Below, in pieces: positions 15,401-22,296 of a stretch of 64,000 nucleotides of DNA; within the stretch, counting starts at the first letter, position 1, and every line of letters begins with the position of its first letter. Position numbers and translations under genes: made by a program. This stretch comes from Massilia atriviolacea. Its GTDB lineage: Bacteria; Pseudomonadota; Gammaproteobacteria; Burkholderiales; Burkholderiaceae_D. The notes below the pieces were generated by a model. It did not search any database, was not told the DNA's origin, and saw only the letters and a program-made list of their open reading frames with translations. Where the stretch lies: positions 651,603 to 715,602 of the forward strand of contig NZ_RXLQ01000001.1 in assembly GCF_003953935.1 (NCBI RefSeq), written 5' to 3'.

Positions 15401-17016
15401 AAGCCCCCTTCGCTGCGCGACAATACTTCGGCCGCGCGCCAGGCCAGCATCGCCTCGGGCCGGCCGGACGGTGCGGGCGCGGTCAGGGCGTTCCAGTTCA
15501 TTTCCCGCTGCATGTACCGAAACGCGGCAAGCGTCGCGCTGACATCGGGCGCGGCCGGCGGCGCAGGGGCGGCGCCGGCCGCTGGCGGCGGCGCAGCCGC
15601 TACGGGACCGCGCGCGCCGAGCAAGGCCACGGCCAGCGCCTGCGCCGCCGCGTCCTGGCCCGGCCCCAGTTCCGGCGCCAGCGCGGTGCGCAGCGCAGCC
15701 ACCTCCTGCGCCGATGGCGGCAGCGGCGGCGCGCCGGGGGCCGTGCGCATGGCGTCGAGCAGGCCCGCGCGCGCCGTGCTGGCGCGACTCCTCAGTTGCG
15801 CGGCGCGCTCCGGAACGTCCTTGAGCACGCGTGCGCGCGCGGCATCGGTGCGCCGGGCCGAACTGAACCGCCAGCCCTTGCTGGCGGGATCGGCCGCATT
15901 GCGCACGTCATGCTTCCTGGACGGCTTCCTGACATCGACGACGGCGGAAAACAGATTCCCCGCCCGCGTCTGGCCGGCCGGCCCGACATCGATGCTGTGC
16001 TGGACCGTGCGATCCTTGACCCGATTGCGCAGCCGCCGCAACATGCCGGGCGTCTTGTGCACCGGCCCTTCCCCCATCTTGCGCAAGCGCTTTTGCTGCG
16101 CCGCGTCGCCAACCTGCTGCGGGGCCCAGGTATCGCCGCTGCCGGCCAGTGCGACAGCGTTCGCGAGCGCCGCCGTCACGCTGGCCTTCCCGAGCCCGCC
16201 GGCCTGCGCCATGCGGCCGAGCGCATCGAGGCTGAGCGGCGCCGTCTGGTCCAGGCCGAGGCGCTGCGCCTGTGCCGGCGCGGCCGTGAACGCGGCCATG
16301 CAAGCGGGCGCGCCGGCGGCGCTCCATTGCGCCAGCAGTCCGGCCAGCACGGCCAGCACGGCCGGGTCGCGCACCTCGCCCGCCGCCGGCGGCGCCTCGA
16401 TCGACGCCGCCAGCGCCTTGCAGGCATGCTGGAAAGCGGCCGCCTTCTCCCTGGCGATGCCGGCGCGCGCGCCATGCAGGCGCCGCTGCGCCTCCTCGGG
16501 CGCAACGCCGCCCGCCGCGGCCAGTTGCGCCAGCGCGTCGAGCGTGAGCGGGCGCTTGGCGGCACTGCCGAGGTGCCTGCGCACTTCCGCCGTCAGCGCG
16601 AAGCCCTGCGGCGTCGGCGGAGCGGGCATCGCGGCCCATGCCTGCAACTGGTTCCTGATGGCGCTGGACCTGGCCGCCTGCCTGCGCGGCAAGGCGGGCA
16701 GCAGGTCGATCGCATCGGCCAGCCCGGCGCAGGCTTGCTGGAAACCCCTGACCTGCTCGCGCGCCAGGCTGTCCTTGCCGCCGCGCTTAGGCGCGACGGG
16801 AGCGAAGCTGGCGTCGGCGGCGCTGTGCCGTCTGCGCGCTCCGGACGGCTGGGACGCCCGCTCTGGCGCAGCGGGAAAGTCAGGAGCCGCGCCTGCGCTG
16901 TCGCGCCTTGGCGGACCGGCCGGCAGGTGCGTCTGGTCTTGCGCAGCGGGTAATTCAGGAAGGCGGGCCGCAAGAGCGCTGCGGTTCGGGATCGGCTCGA
17001 TGGGGCTTCTCAACAT
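12403..17016 (-). CDS. Large repeat-containing T3SS effector, AvrE/DspE-like
   Basis: This encodes 1537 residues. The ATG at 17016 follows cggag with 7-base spacing and lies 34 bases below a perfect hrp box; the frame is open upstream but would run through that promoter. The N-terminal 300 residues are disordered, then carry repeats with FQxAC motifs (about 95, 195 and 900). Two copies of a domain of about 150 residues (about 490-640 and 690-840) each contain a WxxxE motif (AWRAAEVL, AWRSAEVL). The C-terminal 500 residues are rich in alternating beta-strand patterns such as LRYDFGRHATFEL and GASLNLGATLGAGVG. Size, WxxxE motifs, beta-rich C-terminus and a divergent CesT-type chaperone gene match the AvrE/DspE family, whose C-terminal half forms a host-membrane channel. 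Direct homology is inferred, not shown. Confidence 0.8.
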   Translation of the reverse strand: MLRSPIEPIPNRSALAARLPELPAAQDQTHLPAGPPRRDSAGAAPDFPAAPERASQPSGARRRHSAADASFAPVAPKRGGKDSLAREQVRGFQQACAGLADAIDLLPALPRRQAARSSAIRNQLQAWAAMPAPPTPQGFALTAEVRRHLGSAAKRPLTLDALAQLAAAGGVAPEEAQRRLHGARAGIAREKAAAFQHACKALAASIEAPPAAGEVRDPAVLAVLAGLLAQWSAAGAPACMAAFTAAPAQAQRLGLDQTAPLSLDALGRMAQAGGLGKASVTAALANAVALAGSGDTWAPQQVGDAAQQKRLRKMGEGPVHKTPGMLRRLRNRVKDRTVQHSIDVGPAGQTRAGNLFSAVVDVRKPSRKHDVRNAADPASKGWRFSSARRTDAARARVLKDVPERAAQLRSRASTARAGLLDAMRTAPGAPPLPPSAQEVAALRTALAPELGPGQDAAAQALAVALLGARGPVAAAPPPAAGAAPAPPAAPDVSATLAAFRYMQREMNWNALTAPAPSGRPEAMLAWRAAEVLSRSEGGFVLLAHTMCKAPEERERESLHTFLQAADQLRRQPALAQHHADTPHDLLAKAPALGSSAVGRALQASAAVLKDSAAPDMAYAMSSPAAFARLLGVQLGESEETGDLVDALLAPAASAGPHKLDRELMLAHALMPAGVRAGAAPDAHSGAQALAALHHLRGAMRWSELAGASAPPTDAAAVAAWRSAEVLARTERGFALLIENMHDAPPAGDKREAMRAFLQAADTLRETAPALAAVAPGHARAILAQARADQLGDTLASRVLKHSAARLDGAGPAAPAHAARATGDLFAWRQGAREDGPRSTQKMMTARLHKFMRKAVPRAERSGTVAKLANAVGARTTPLRGLSMGVQGTHLGSVPKELEKYCAAFQHACVTLRDDVRAMAAARDPLDEEERGLVAGLLDDWAGLPRQKTPSGFSFAALAAAPTGSTLPDLAELPVTLDLVRHLAAHIKLPHDKVTAALQEARDLEQAADLKPATMTRAAMASVLNELVGKMQSGSRLKLSDGAIKGFSTVGASAIVADAMSGAMVFGVRADLRYDFGRHATFELARSGHGFEIFLGTSKSHRALGGVGLKVGYDIKLGSEESKAGMKLRAGGGATATPVDFERSEGRGIIFRVERPMKESSRASNDKDWGSVAYDDAGMVETTRKLMAFLLDAGADGLSEEAMWSKLASDFGEGVSVGWQDSKNTTNRQKMAVDFGAAVSGKAGGASLRAGASISLSGENTSSQQTKVKERGGTVNLLARKFGTGASLNLGATLGAGVGKGPKPKEEQAAPAPGAAPGNKAQSGKVGAMSSGSLDLVSMQAVLGEQSQSVKVSLPTQDGKLINRAAYLDVEFASAEAWVGRIERERDLWVRTMTSEYVRDKGGPGADKPEIGPAMWAAFTEEDLAEGTRQLDELIATARAEERPNFKYMVRQRIKPEAAALYDSFSDIDRQGGSMFGAGDCKEQQRRLLADAGSWLPQKLAIIEKMTEKDSFGVQSGLRMFGLRQAEGSRELRSYNFQ

Positions 17017-17050
17017 GTCGGCGCTCCGCGCAAATGGGGTGGTCGGCCAC

Positions 17051-17079
17051 TGTGTGGCATTGCCGCTTGCCAGGGTTCC
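17051..17079 (-). promoter_or_regulatory. hrp box 4, AvrE-like effector
   Basis: Read on the - strand: GGAACC (17079-17074), 16 bases, CCACACA (17057-17051). It is a perfect match to the HrpL consensus, 34 bases before the effector start. Confidence 0.92.
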
Positions 17080-17130
17080 AGCACGCGCGCGTGGCATGAA
17101 AACGACCGTCAAACAACACCCGTTCGACGC

Positions 17131-17159
17131 GGAACGGCGCACGCCTTTTCGACCACTGA
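17131..17159 (+). promoter_or_regulatory. hrp box 5, effector chaperone
   Basis: GGAACG (17131-17136), 16 bases, CCACTGA (17153-17159). One mismatch to consensus. It is divergent from box 4, with about 170 bases of leader before the chaperone gene. Confidence 0.8.
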
Positions 17160-17330
17160 AGCCGGCGCGGAAAATCAGTATCATCGAGTACGGGAAGCGG
17201 ATCGTCGCAGGCCACGGATGCACTGCAAGCCGTGCCGGCGCTGTTTGATCTTGGCGATGCGCCCCGGAATGCGTAGCATTCCCTTACCCATATTGCATTG
17301 CTCCGACCGCTTACTTACCTATAAGGTTCT

Positions 17331-17744
17331 ATGCAGCAACACGACTATGTCCCACCAGAGGCGTTCGCCGGCTCCGCCGCGGCCGTCCTGCGCTGCCTGC
17401 GCGAGCTGGTCGCCCTGACGGGCCTGGGCAGCGCCGACGGTCCTCCGGTGCTGGAGCTGCAGTTCGACGACATCGTCACGCTGACCTCGCTGGCGGCCGA
17501 CGCGCCGCAGCCCTACCTGTGCGTGTCGGTCTACCTGCCGCGCCGCGCGCTGGCGCCGTCGGCGGCGGCGCCGCTGGCCAGCCCCGGCTATCCCGGCGGC
17601 GAATGGCTGTGGGACGCCAGCGAAGGCCGCTACATCATCCTGCACGACATCGGCATCGAGCAGCTGGCCGACGAAACCAGCCTGCTCGACGCGATCCTGG
17701 CCGCCAAGGACAAGGCAAGCGCCTGGCTGCTGTCGGTGTCGTAG
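17331..17744 (+). CDS. T3SS effector chaperone, CesT/DspF-like
   Basis: This encodes 137 residues, acidic and soluble, with the alternating alpha/beta pattern of class I T3SS chaperones (VLELQFDDIVTLTSL and RYIILHDIGIEQL). It is divergent from the 1537-residue effector, as dspF/avrF flank dspE/avrE. By position it should bind the N-terminus of that effector and deliver it to SctN. An hrp box lies upstream. The ribosome site is weak (taaggttct). Chaperone families share little sequence, so context carries much of the call. Confidence 0.78.
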   Translation: MQQHDYVPPEAFAGSAAAVLRCLRELVALTGLGSADGPPVLELQFDDIVTLTSLAADAPQPYLCVSVYLPRRALAPSAAAPLASPGYPGGEWLWDASEGRYIILHDIGIEQLADETSLLDAILAAKDKASAWLLSVS

Positions 17745-17796
17745 CGCAGGCGCGCCGCCGCCACCGAAAAAAATCACCGCCTGCGCCATCGCGCAC

Positions 17797-17825
17797 GGAA
17801 CCTTGTCCCTCCCGGCGAACACTCA
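17797..17825 (+). promoter_or_regulatory. hrp box 6, proline-rich microprotein
   Basis: GGAACC (17797-17802), 16 bases, ACACTCA (17819-17825). One mismatch to consensus. It lies 48 bases before the 37-residue gene. Confidence 0.88.
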
Positions 17826-17873
17826 TGAGTACTCCAACCGGAGTTGCAATCGACAATTTTGAAAGGAAGTACC

Positions 17874-17987
17874 ATGCCAATGCTCGCTCCCGTCCTGACC
17901 GCCGTCTCCGCCCTCAGCTCGCTGGTCCCACCGCCACCACCGCCAGCGCCACCATCCAAAGGTCCGGATAGCGGCGCCATCATCTAA
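17874..17987 (+). CDS. HrpL-regulated proline-rich microprotein
   Basis: This encodes 37 residues. It starts with a short hydrophobic helix (MPMLAPVLTAVSALSSLV), then has a run of six prolines and a hydrophilic tail ending SGAII. A good ribosome site (aaaggaagtacc) and a near-perfect hrp box support it despite its size. The N-terminus is like a secretion signal or small membrane anchor. No family is recognised. It is followed by the GNAT-like gene, probably in the same transcript. Confidence 0.65.
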   Translation: MPMLAPVLTAVSALSSLVPPPPPPAPPSKGPDSGAII

Positions 17988-18088
17988 CAGCGTCACCGGC
18001 GGGGCCGCCAGCGCGGTCCCGCACCTGTCTTCCTGCGCAGTTCCCGCTGCGCAGTCCTCCCCCCTTCCTTTGCCCGCACGGAGTTCCC

Positions 18089-18523
18089 ATGGCCGACTTG
18101 CGCCTGACCGCCTGCGCCGATCTCGGCCTCATGTACGACATCGAACAGCAGCGCTACCCCGCCGAACTGACCGCCCTCGCCACGCGCGAGCGCACGCTGG
18201 CCCATTACCGCGGCTGCGCCTCGGTCGGCTACGAAATCGACGGCGTGGCCGCCGGCGGCGCCATTTTCGACGGCCACGAACTGCACCTGGCGGTGCTGCC
18301 GCAATACCACGGCCGCTGGGCATGGCTGCTCAAGCCCACGCTGGACTGGCTGTTCGCGCAATGCGATCCGGTGCGCGTGCGCATCGAGCAGGACAACACG
18401 CGCTGCATCCGCTTCATGGACAGCGGCGGCTGGGAGCGCGTCGCCGAAGACCCTCAGTACATCACTTATCTGCTCAGCAGCAGCGCGCCGCACGTGTTCC
18501 GGCGCCGCCGCGCGGCCCGCTAA
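18089..18523 (+). CDS. GNAT-like acetyltransferase, candidate T3SS-associated
   Basis: This encodes 144 residues. The pattern of a central beta-hairpin (SVGYEIDGVAAGGAIFDG), a strand with HLAVLPQYHGRWAWLL in place of motif A, and a C-terminal asymmetric-neighbour strand pair (RFMDSGGWERVAEDPQYITY) fits the GNAT N-acyltransferase fold. Similar short GNAT proteins occur in phages and as accessory proteins. The start follows ggag at 7 bases. It lies downstream of hrp box 6 and the microprotein, so it is probably HrpL-dependent. It is convergent with the lytic transglycosylase gene, with a four-base overlap. Substrate unknown. Confidence 0.65.
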   Translation: MADLRLTACADLGLMYDIEQQRYPAELTALATRERTLAHYRGCASVGYEIDGVAAGGAIFDGHELHLAVLPQYHGRWAWLLKPTLDWLFAQCDPVRVRIEQDNTRCIRFMDSGGWERVAEDPQYITYLLSSSAPHVFRRRRAAR

Positions 18524-18945
18524 CGCCCGGCCAGCGCCTCGCGCGGCAGGTTGCGGTACACCTTGAGCGCGTACGCCAGCCGCTTCTTCGGATCGGCGGC
18601 GTTGTAAGCCCCCACCGCATTCCATGAATTGCCGAGACGGCGCATGTTCTGCCCCAGGATCCACGCGCCGACGTGGATGCTGGTGCAGGCGTCGTACAGC
18701 TGGCGCTCCTCGACGCCATGGCGGCGCAAGGTGGGCAGCCAGCTGCTGTTGATCTGCATCAGACCGATATCGTAGGAACCGTTGGCGTTGGGACGGCCGC
18801 GCGCGAGCGGGTCGAGGCCCGACTCGGTGCGCGCGATCGCGTACAGCAGGCTGGCGTTGACGCCGTGCCGCTCGGCCGCCTCCTGCCAGCAGGCGCCGGC
18901 CTGCCCGCACAGCAGGGCCAGGGCCAGGGGCGCGGCCGCCTTCAT
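18520..18945 (-). CDS. Lytic transglycosylase of the type IVb pilus operon
   Basis: This encodes 141 residues: signal peptide (about 1-18, ending GQAGA), then an SLT/lysozyme-like domain. The catalytic Glu lies in IARTESGLDP; SYDIGLMQINSSWL and a C-terminal AVGAYNAA complete the signature. R64 PilT and related VirB1-like enzymes open peptidoglycan locally for pilus assembly. The start overlaps the pilV stop (ATGA). It is the last gene of the operon. Confidence 0.9.
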   Translation of the reverse strand: MKAAAPLALALLCGQAGACWQEAAERHGVNASLLYAIARTESGLDPLARGRPNANGSYDIGLMQINSSWLPTLRRHGVEERQLYDACTSIHVGAWILGQNMRRLGNSWNAVGAYNAADPKKRLAYALKVYRNLPREALAGR

Positions 18946-20264
18946 CGGGTCAGCGAGCCGTCGATGTAGCGCCACACGGCGTTGTCGGGATCGGTGCCGG
19001 TGCAGATCAGCGGCAGGGGCGGCGAGGCCGAGTCGAGCACGATGGTGCCGATGATGTTCACGCGCACCGGCGGATCGGCGTTGGCCAGCCACTTGTTGCA
19101 CCCGGCGCCCGGCTGGTAGTGGCTGCCGATCGAATAGGTGGCGGCCCAGATGTAGTCGTCGATGATCAGCGTGTAGCCGTGGATGTGGTCGTACACGTCG
19201 AGGTCGCCCTTGATCTCGCCGTTCCTGCCGGCGGTCAGGTCGCGCCCGGCCTTGACGTCCAGGCCGGCCGTCAGCGTTCCAGGGATGTTCAGGTTGCCGT
19301 TCTGGTCGGCCGCCAGCGGACGCCATTCGTCGGTCACCTTGCGGTAGCTGAAGGCCAGGCCGAGCGACTTGACCAGCCGCACGTCGCCATCGGTGTTGCC
19401 TTCCTGCAGCGCCAGGTCGGCGAAGTTGTACACCGGCTTCTTCCACGACGAGGTGGGGGAGACCTTGGCCCAGCGGTTCTCGCTATTACAGTGCATCAGC
19501 CTGCGTTCGGCATCGACGGCGATGGCGGCGCCGCTGCACGGATCGTCGAAGGTCACCACCGCCGCCGCGCCCATCCCGATCGGCGCGTTCATCTGGTTCA
19601 GCTCGGGCATGCCGGGCACCTTGTTGCGGTAGAGGAAATCGGCCGACTGGCCGGCGCCGTCGAAGAACAGGGCCGACACCAGGCTGCCGCCGCCGGCCGG
19701 CGTGGCGCTGCATTTGGCGCCGAGGAAGCTGGCCAGGGTCGGCGAGGTGGTGGGGCCGAGCGCCCAGGCCCCGGCCGCGCTCTGGGCGCGGGTCGGCTCG
19801 CGGGCGCTGATGAAACCGGCGCCGGCGCTGGCGGCGGCAAACGCCAGCACCCGGTCCGGAATCGGCGTGCCTTCGCTGACCACCAGCGCATCGAGCACGA
19901 TGGTGGCCGGCGCCGCCGCCGACTTGACGCGCGGGCGCACCAGCAGGCAGCCGCTCTGGCCGTAGGGATTGGCGGGCGCCATCCCCGGCGGCAGCATGCC
20001 GGCCGCGCGCAGCATGGCCGGCGTGATCGCGATGGTCTGGCCGACCCGGGCCGGCTGCGCCAGCGCGCCGTACTGGTCGGCCAGGTAGGTGCTGGCGGCG
20101 GCCGCCATGGCCGCCTGGTACTGCGCGCTGCGCTGGGCCTTGGCGTCTTCCAGGCCGGTGTCGATCATCGACGCCAGGCCGGCCACCAGCATCGCGGCGA
20201 TCAGCAGCGCGCCGAGGATTTCGATCATGGCGATGCCGTGCTGTTTGGGATGGATAGGGTGCAT
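18942..20264 (-). CDS. pilV: PilV-like minor pilin/adhesin
   Basis: This encodes 440 residues. It has a type IV prepilin leader with cleavage after PKQHG, then a hydrophobic helix IAMIEILGALLIAAMLVAG. The long body resembles the constant region of R64 PilV, with the repeat-like strand NIPGTLTAGLDVKAGRDLTAGRN near residue 330 that is typical of the distal beta-helical stalk. The last 80 residues are probably the tip adhesin. No inverted sfx-like repeats or rci recombinase follow, so this is a fixed PilV without a shufflon. It overlaps the transglycosylase gene by four bases. Confidence 0.88.
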   Translation of the reverse strand: MHPIHPKQHGIAMIEILGALLIAAMLVAGLASMIDTGLEDAKAQRSAQYQAAMAAAASTYLADQYGALAQPARVGQTIAITPAMLRAAGMLPPGMAPANPYGQSGCLLVRPRVKSAAAPATIVLDALVVSEGTPIPDRVLAFAAASAGAGFISAREPTRAQSAAGAWALGPTTSPTLASFLGAKCSATPAGGGSLVSALFFDGAGQSADFLYRNKVPGMPELNQMNAPIGMGAAAVVTFDDPCSGAAIAVDAERRLMHCNSENRWAKVSPTSSWKKPVYNFADLALQEGNTDGDVRLVKSLGLAFSYRKVTDEWRPLAADQNGNLNIPGTLTAGLDVKAGRDLTAGRNGEIKGDLDVYDHIHGYTLIIDDYIWAATYSIGSHYQPGAGCNKWLANADPPVRVNIIGTIVLDSASPPLPLICTGTDPDNAVWRYIDGSLTR

Positions 20265-20274
20265 GCTGCTGTCC

Positions 20275-20721
20275 TTAGTTGGCGGCGGCCAGCCACACCG
20301 GGCCGCCGTTCGGAATCGCCAGCGGCGGCGTGGCGATGGCGCTCGGCGCGCCCGAGAGCGCCGAACGGAATACGCCGTCGCTGAAGCGGCCCACCATGTG
20401 CGAGCGCTGCGACAGCGCCAGCAGCTCGCCGGTCAGGCCGGGCTGCGGCGCCAGCGCGTACACCAGGATGGTGCCGTCGGCCAGGCGGTAGTTGGCAAAG
20501 CCGCCCTGCCCGGCCGGCATCGCCGGCTGCGGCGCGGGCGCGGCCTGGTAGCGCTCGGGATGGGCGGTAAAGTACGCCACCACCGTCTGGCGGTAGGCGG
20601 CCATGGCGCTGGCCTGGCCGCGCTGCGCGCTGCGGGTGGCCAGTGCGCCGGAGTCGCCCTGCAGCGCGCAGTACCAGGTGGTGAGCGCCAGCAGCGCGGC
20701 GACGATCATGGCGTTGAACAT
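20275..20721 (-). CDS. pilM: PilM-like type IVb pilus protein
   Basis: This encodes 148 residues with an N-terminal membrane helix (MFNAMIVAALLALTTWYC) and a periplasmic domain, the size and layout of R64/PAP PilM. The body contains YLTA-like strands and ends with a hydrophobic strand. In R64, pilM lies between pilL and pilN; here it sits just before pilV. Function in assembly is not known in detail for the family. Confidence 0.72.
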   Translation of the reverse strand: MFNAMIVAALLALTTWYCALQGDSGALATRSAQRGQASAMAAYRQTVVAYFTAHPERYQAAPAPQPAMPAGQGGFANYRLADGTILVYALAPQPGLTGELLALSQRSHMVGRFSDGVFRSALSGAPSAIATPPLAIPNGGPVWLAAAN

Positions 20722-20724
20722 GGC

Positions 20725-21696
20725 CTAGCGCTGCGCCAGCCGCTGGGCCGCGCCGGACCCGATCAGGGCCGCCATCTGCTGCCTGGCGATGGGAGCGAGC
20801 AGCTCGTACTGGCCGTTGCGCACGTGGCTGCGCGCGCACGGCGCATCCTTCAACAGAAGCAGGTCGGTCTTGAGGGTGACCCTGGCGCCGGCGGCAAGCT
20901 GCTGGTGCAGCACGCCGGCCAGGCCGTCGGCCATCAGCGCGCGCGCGTGCACCGCGCCGAGGCGCTCGGCGGCCAGCGATTCGAGCTTGCCGAAGGCCTG
21001 GGTGGCGCTGTCGGCGCGCATGGTGCTGATCAGGAGGTAGCCGTCGATGCTGGCGCGCAGCGCGGCCACGGCTGCCTCCTGGTCGCGGATCTCGTCGAGC
21101 AGGATGATATGCGCGCCGGTCCCCAGCACCCGCCGCAGCGCCTCCGCAAAACTGGCGTCGGCGCCGGTGCCGGTCTGGTAGCAGACGCCGTCGCCGTAGG
21201 CGCCTTCGAGCGGCAGTTCGATCAGCGATTCGCCGGTCACGGCCACGCCGCCGTGCGCCGCCAGGCGCTCCTTGACCATGGCGCAGGCGCTGCTGGTCTT
21301 GCCCGACTTGGCCGCGCCGGCCACCAGGAACAGGCCGGACAGCCCGCGCGCCAGCAGCGTCGGGATGAAGGCGTTGGGGATGCCCAGTTCGGCCAGCGAA
21401 CGGATCGCGCCGGCGATCCGGCGCAGCACGAACACCTGCCCGCCCGCCGTCAGCATGGTGGTCATGTGGTAGTCGACGCCGTCGTGCGCCACCTTGCAGC
21501 GCTCCGGCGCGCTCTTGCCCGCCAGCGCCTCCTTGCAGACCCCGATCAGCAGGTCGAGATCGCCCCGCAGCGCGCTGCTGGCGCGCAGCGGATTGGCACT
21601 GGCGCCGGGGACGTCGCAAAAGCGGTCCTCCAGCGTGGGATGGCCCAGGTACAGGTCGGAAAAGACCAGTTGGCGGACTGCGGTTGCGTCAAGCAT
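20725..21696 (-). CDS. PilT-like secretion ATPase in pilus operon
   Basis: This encodes 323 residues. A RecA-like ATPase domain has Walker A GAAKSGKTSS (atypical, normally GPTGSGKTT), Walker B IILLDEIRD and a His-box-like STMRADSATQAF. The N-terminal domain is short. It is closer in size to PilT than to PilB and lies between the major pilin and pilM. R64 has only one ATPase (PilQ), so this is an addition. It may retract or regulate the pilus. Changed Walker A flanks and His-box residues leave open whether it is fully active. Confidence 0.8.
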   Translation of the reverse strand: MLDATAVRQLVFSDLYLGHPTLEDRFCDVPGASANPLRASSALRGDLDLLIGVCKEALAGKSAPERCKVAHDGVDYHMTTMLTAGGQVFVLRRIAGAIRSLAELGIPNAFIPTLLARGLSGLFLVAGAAKSGKTSSACAMVKERLAAHGGVAVTGESLIELPLEGAYGDGVCYQTGTGADASFAEALRRVLGTGAHIILLDEIRDQEAAVAALRASIDGYLLISTMRADSATQAFGKLESLAAERLGAVHARALMADGLAGVLHQQLAAGARVTLKTDLLLLKDAPCARSHVRNGQYELLAPIARQQMAALIGSGAAQRLAQR

Positions 21697-21718
21697 ACGA
21701 GGATCGATGGTTTCGGGT

Positions 21719-22243
21719 TCAGTTGGAGGTGAAGGTCAGGGCATTGCCGCCCGCCCCGCTCACGCTGCAGGCGGTGGCGGCCGCCGCCGGGGTGACCGGG
21801 AACGTGGTGATCGACGCCGTCCCGGGCGAGGCGATCGACTGCCAGCCGCTCGCCGCGACCAGGGTGGCCAGGCAGACGTCCTGCGGCAAGGCCGGGTAGG
21901 CGATGGTGAAGCTGCCGGTGGCGCCGGTGACGACCACGTTGCCGCCCCAGACATTGGTGGCGGTGCCGTCGGCGGTCACCGCCAGCGTGCCGGGAAAGGC
22001 AGCGGCGGTTTTCAGCGTGCCGTTGAGCGATCCGGTGCCGTAGCCCTGGCCCATGTACAGCTTGCGCACGGCGGTGCGGATGGCGGTCACTTCCTCGCCG
22101 GCCTGGTTCGATTGGGCGCTGCTGAAGGCGCCGGTCAGCAGCGAGACCGCGCCCAGGATGACGATGGCGGCAATGCCCAGGTAGGCAATGGCTTCCAGCA
22201 GGGAGGCGCCGGCCTGGCGGCGTGGGTAGGTACGTTGTTTCAT
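21719..22243 (-). CDS. pilS: Type IVb major pilin, PilS-like
   Basis: This encodes 174 residues. The prepilin leader MKQRTYPRRQAG is cleaved before ASLLEAIAYLGIAAIVILGA, which has the type IVb pattern and the Glu at mature position 5. Two cysteines in the C-terminal part (DVCLATL and ATACSVSG) can form the disulphide loop. A good ribosome site (ggagaacacc) and a 53-base gap from pilR suit an abundant subunit. No prepilin peptidase gene is in the window, so processing must use one elsewhere. Confidence 0.92.
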   Translation of the reverse strand: MKQRTYPRRQAGASLLEAIAYLGIAAIVILGAVSLLTGAFSSAQSNQAGEEVTAIRTAVRKLYMGQGYGTGSLNGTLKTAAAFPGTLAVTADGTATNVWGGNVVVTGATGSFTIAYPALPQDVCLATLVAASGWQSIASPGTASITTFPVTPAAAATACSVSGAGGNALTFTSN

Positions 22244-22296
22244 GGTGTTCTCCAGTCGGTGGGCAAGTAAAAAAAACTAAAAAAAAGGAATCCGGT

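Noticed and set aside
12403..17016. RipA/AWR-family assignment of the large effector because AWR triads occur
   Set aside because: The triads are in Ala/Arg-rich repeats and coincide with WxxxE motifs. Overall size and C-terminus fit AvrE better.
12400..17248. Very long + strand frames (905, 561 and 1130 codons) opposite the large effector
   Set aside because: They are GC-skew shadows: Arg/His/Ala-rich, no ribosome site, and antisense to a gene with a perfect promoter and chaperone partner.
17825..17980. Alternative frame from ATG at 17825 (starting MSTPTGVAID) overlapping the microprotein
   Set aside because: The ATG is part of the -12 half of hrp box 6, so it lies before any transcript start. 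The 37-residue frame has the ribosome site.
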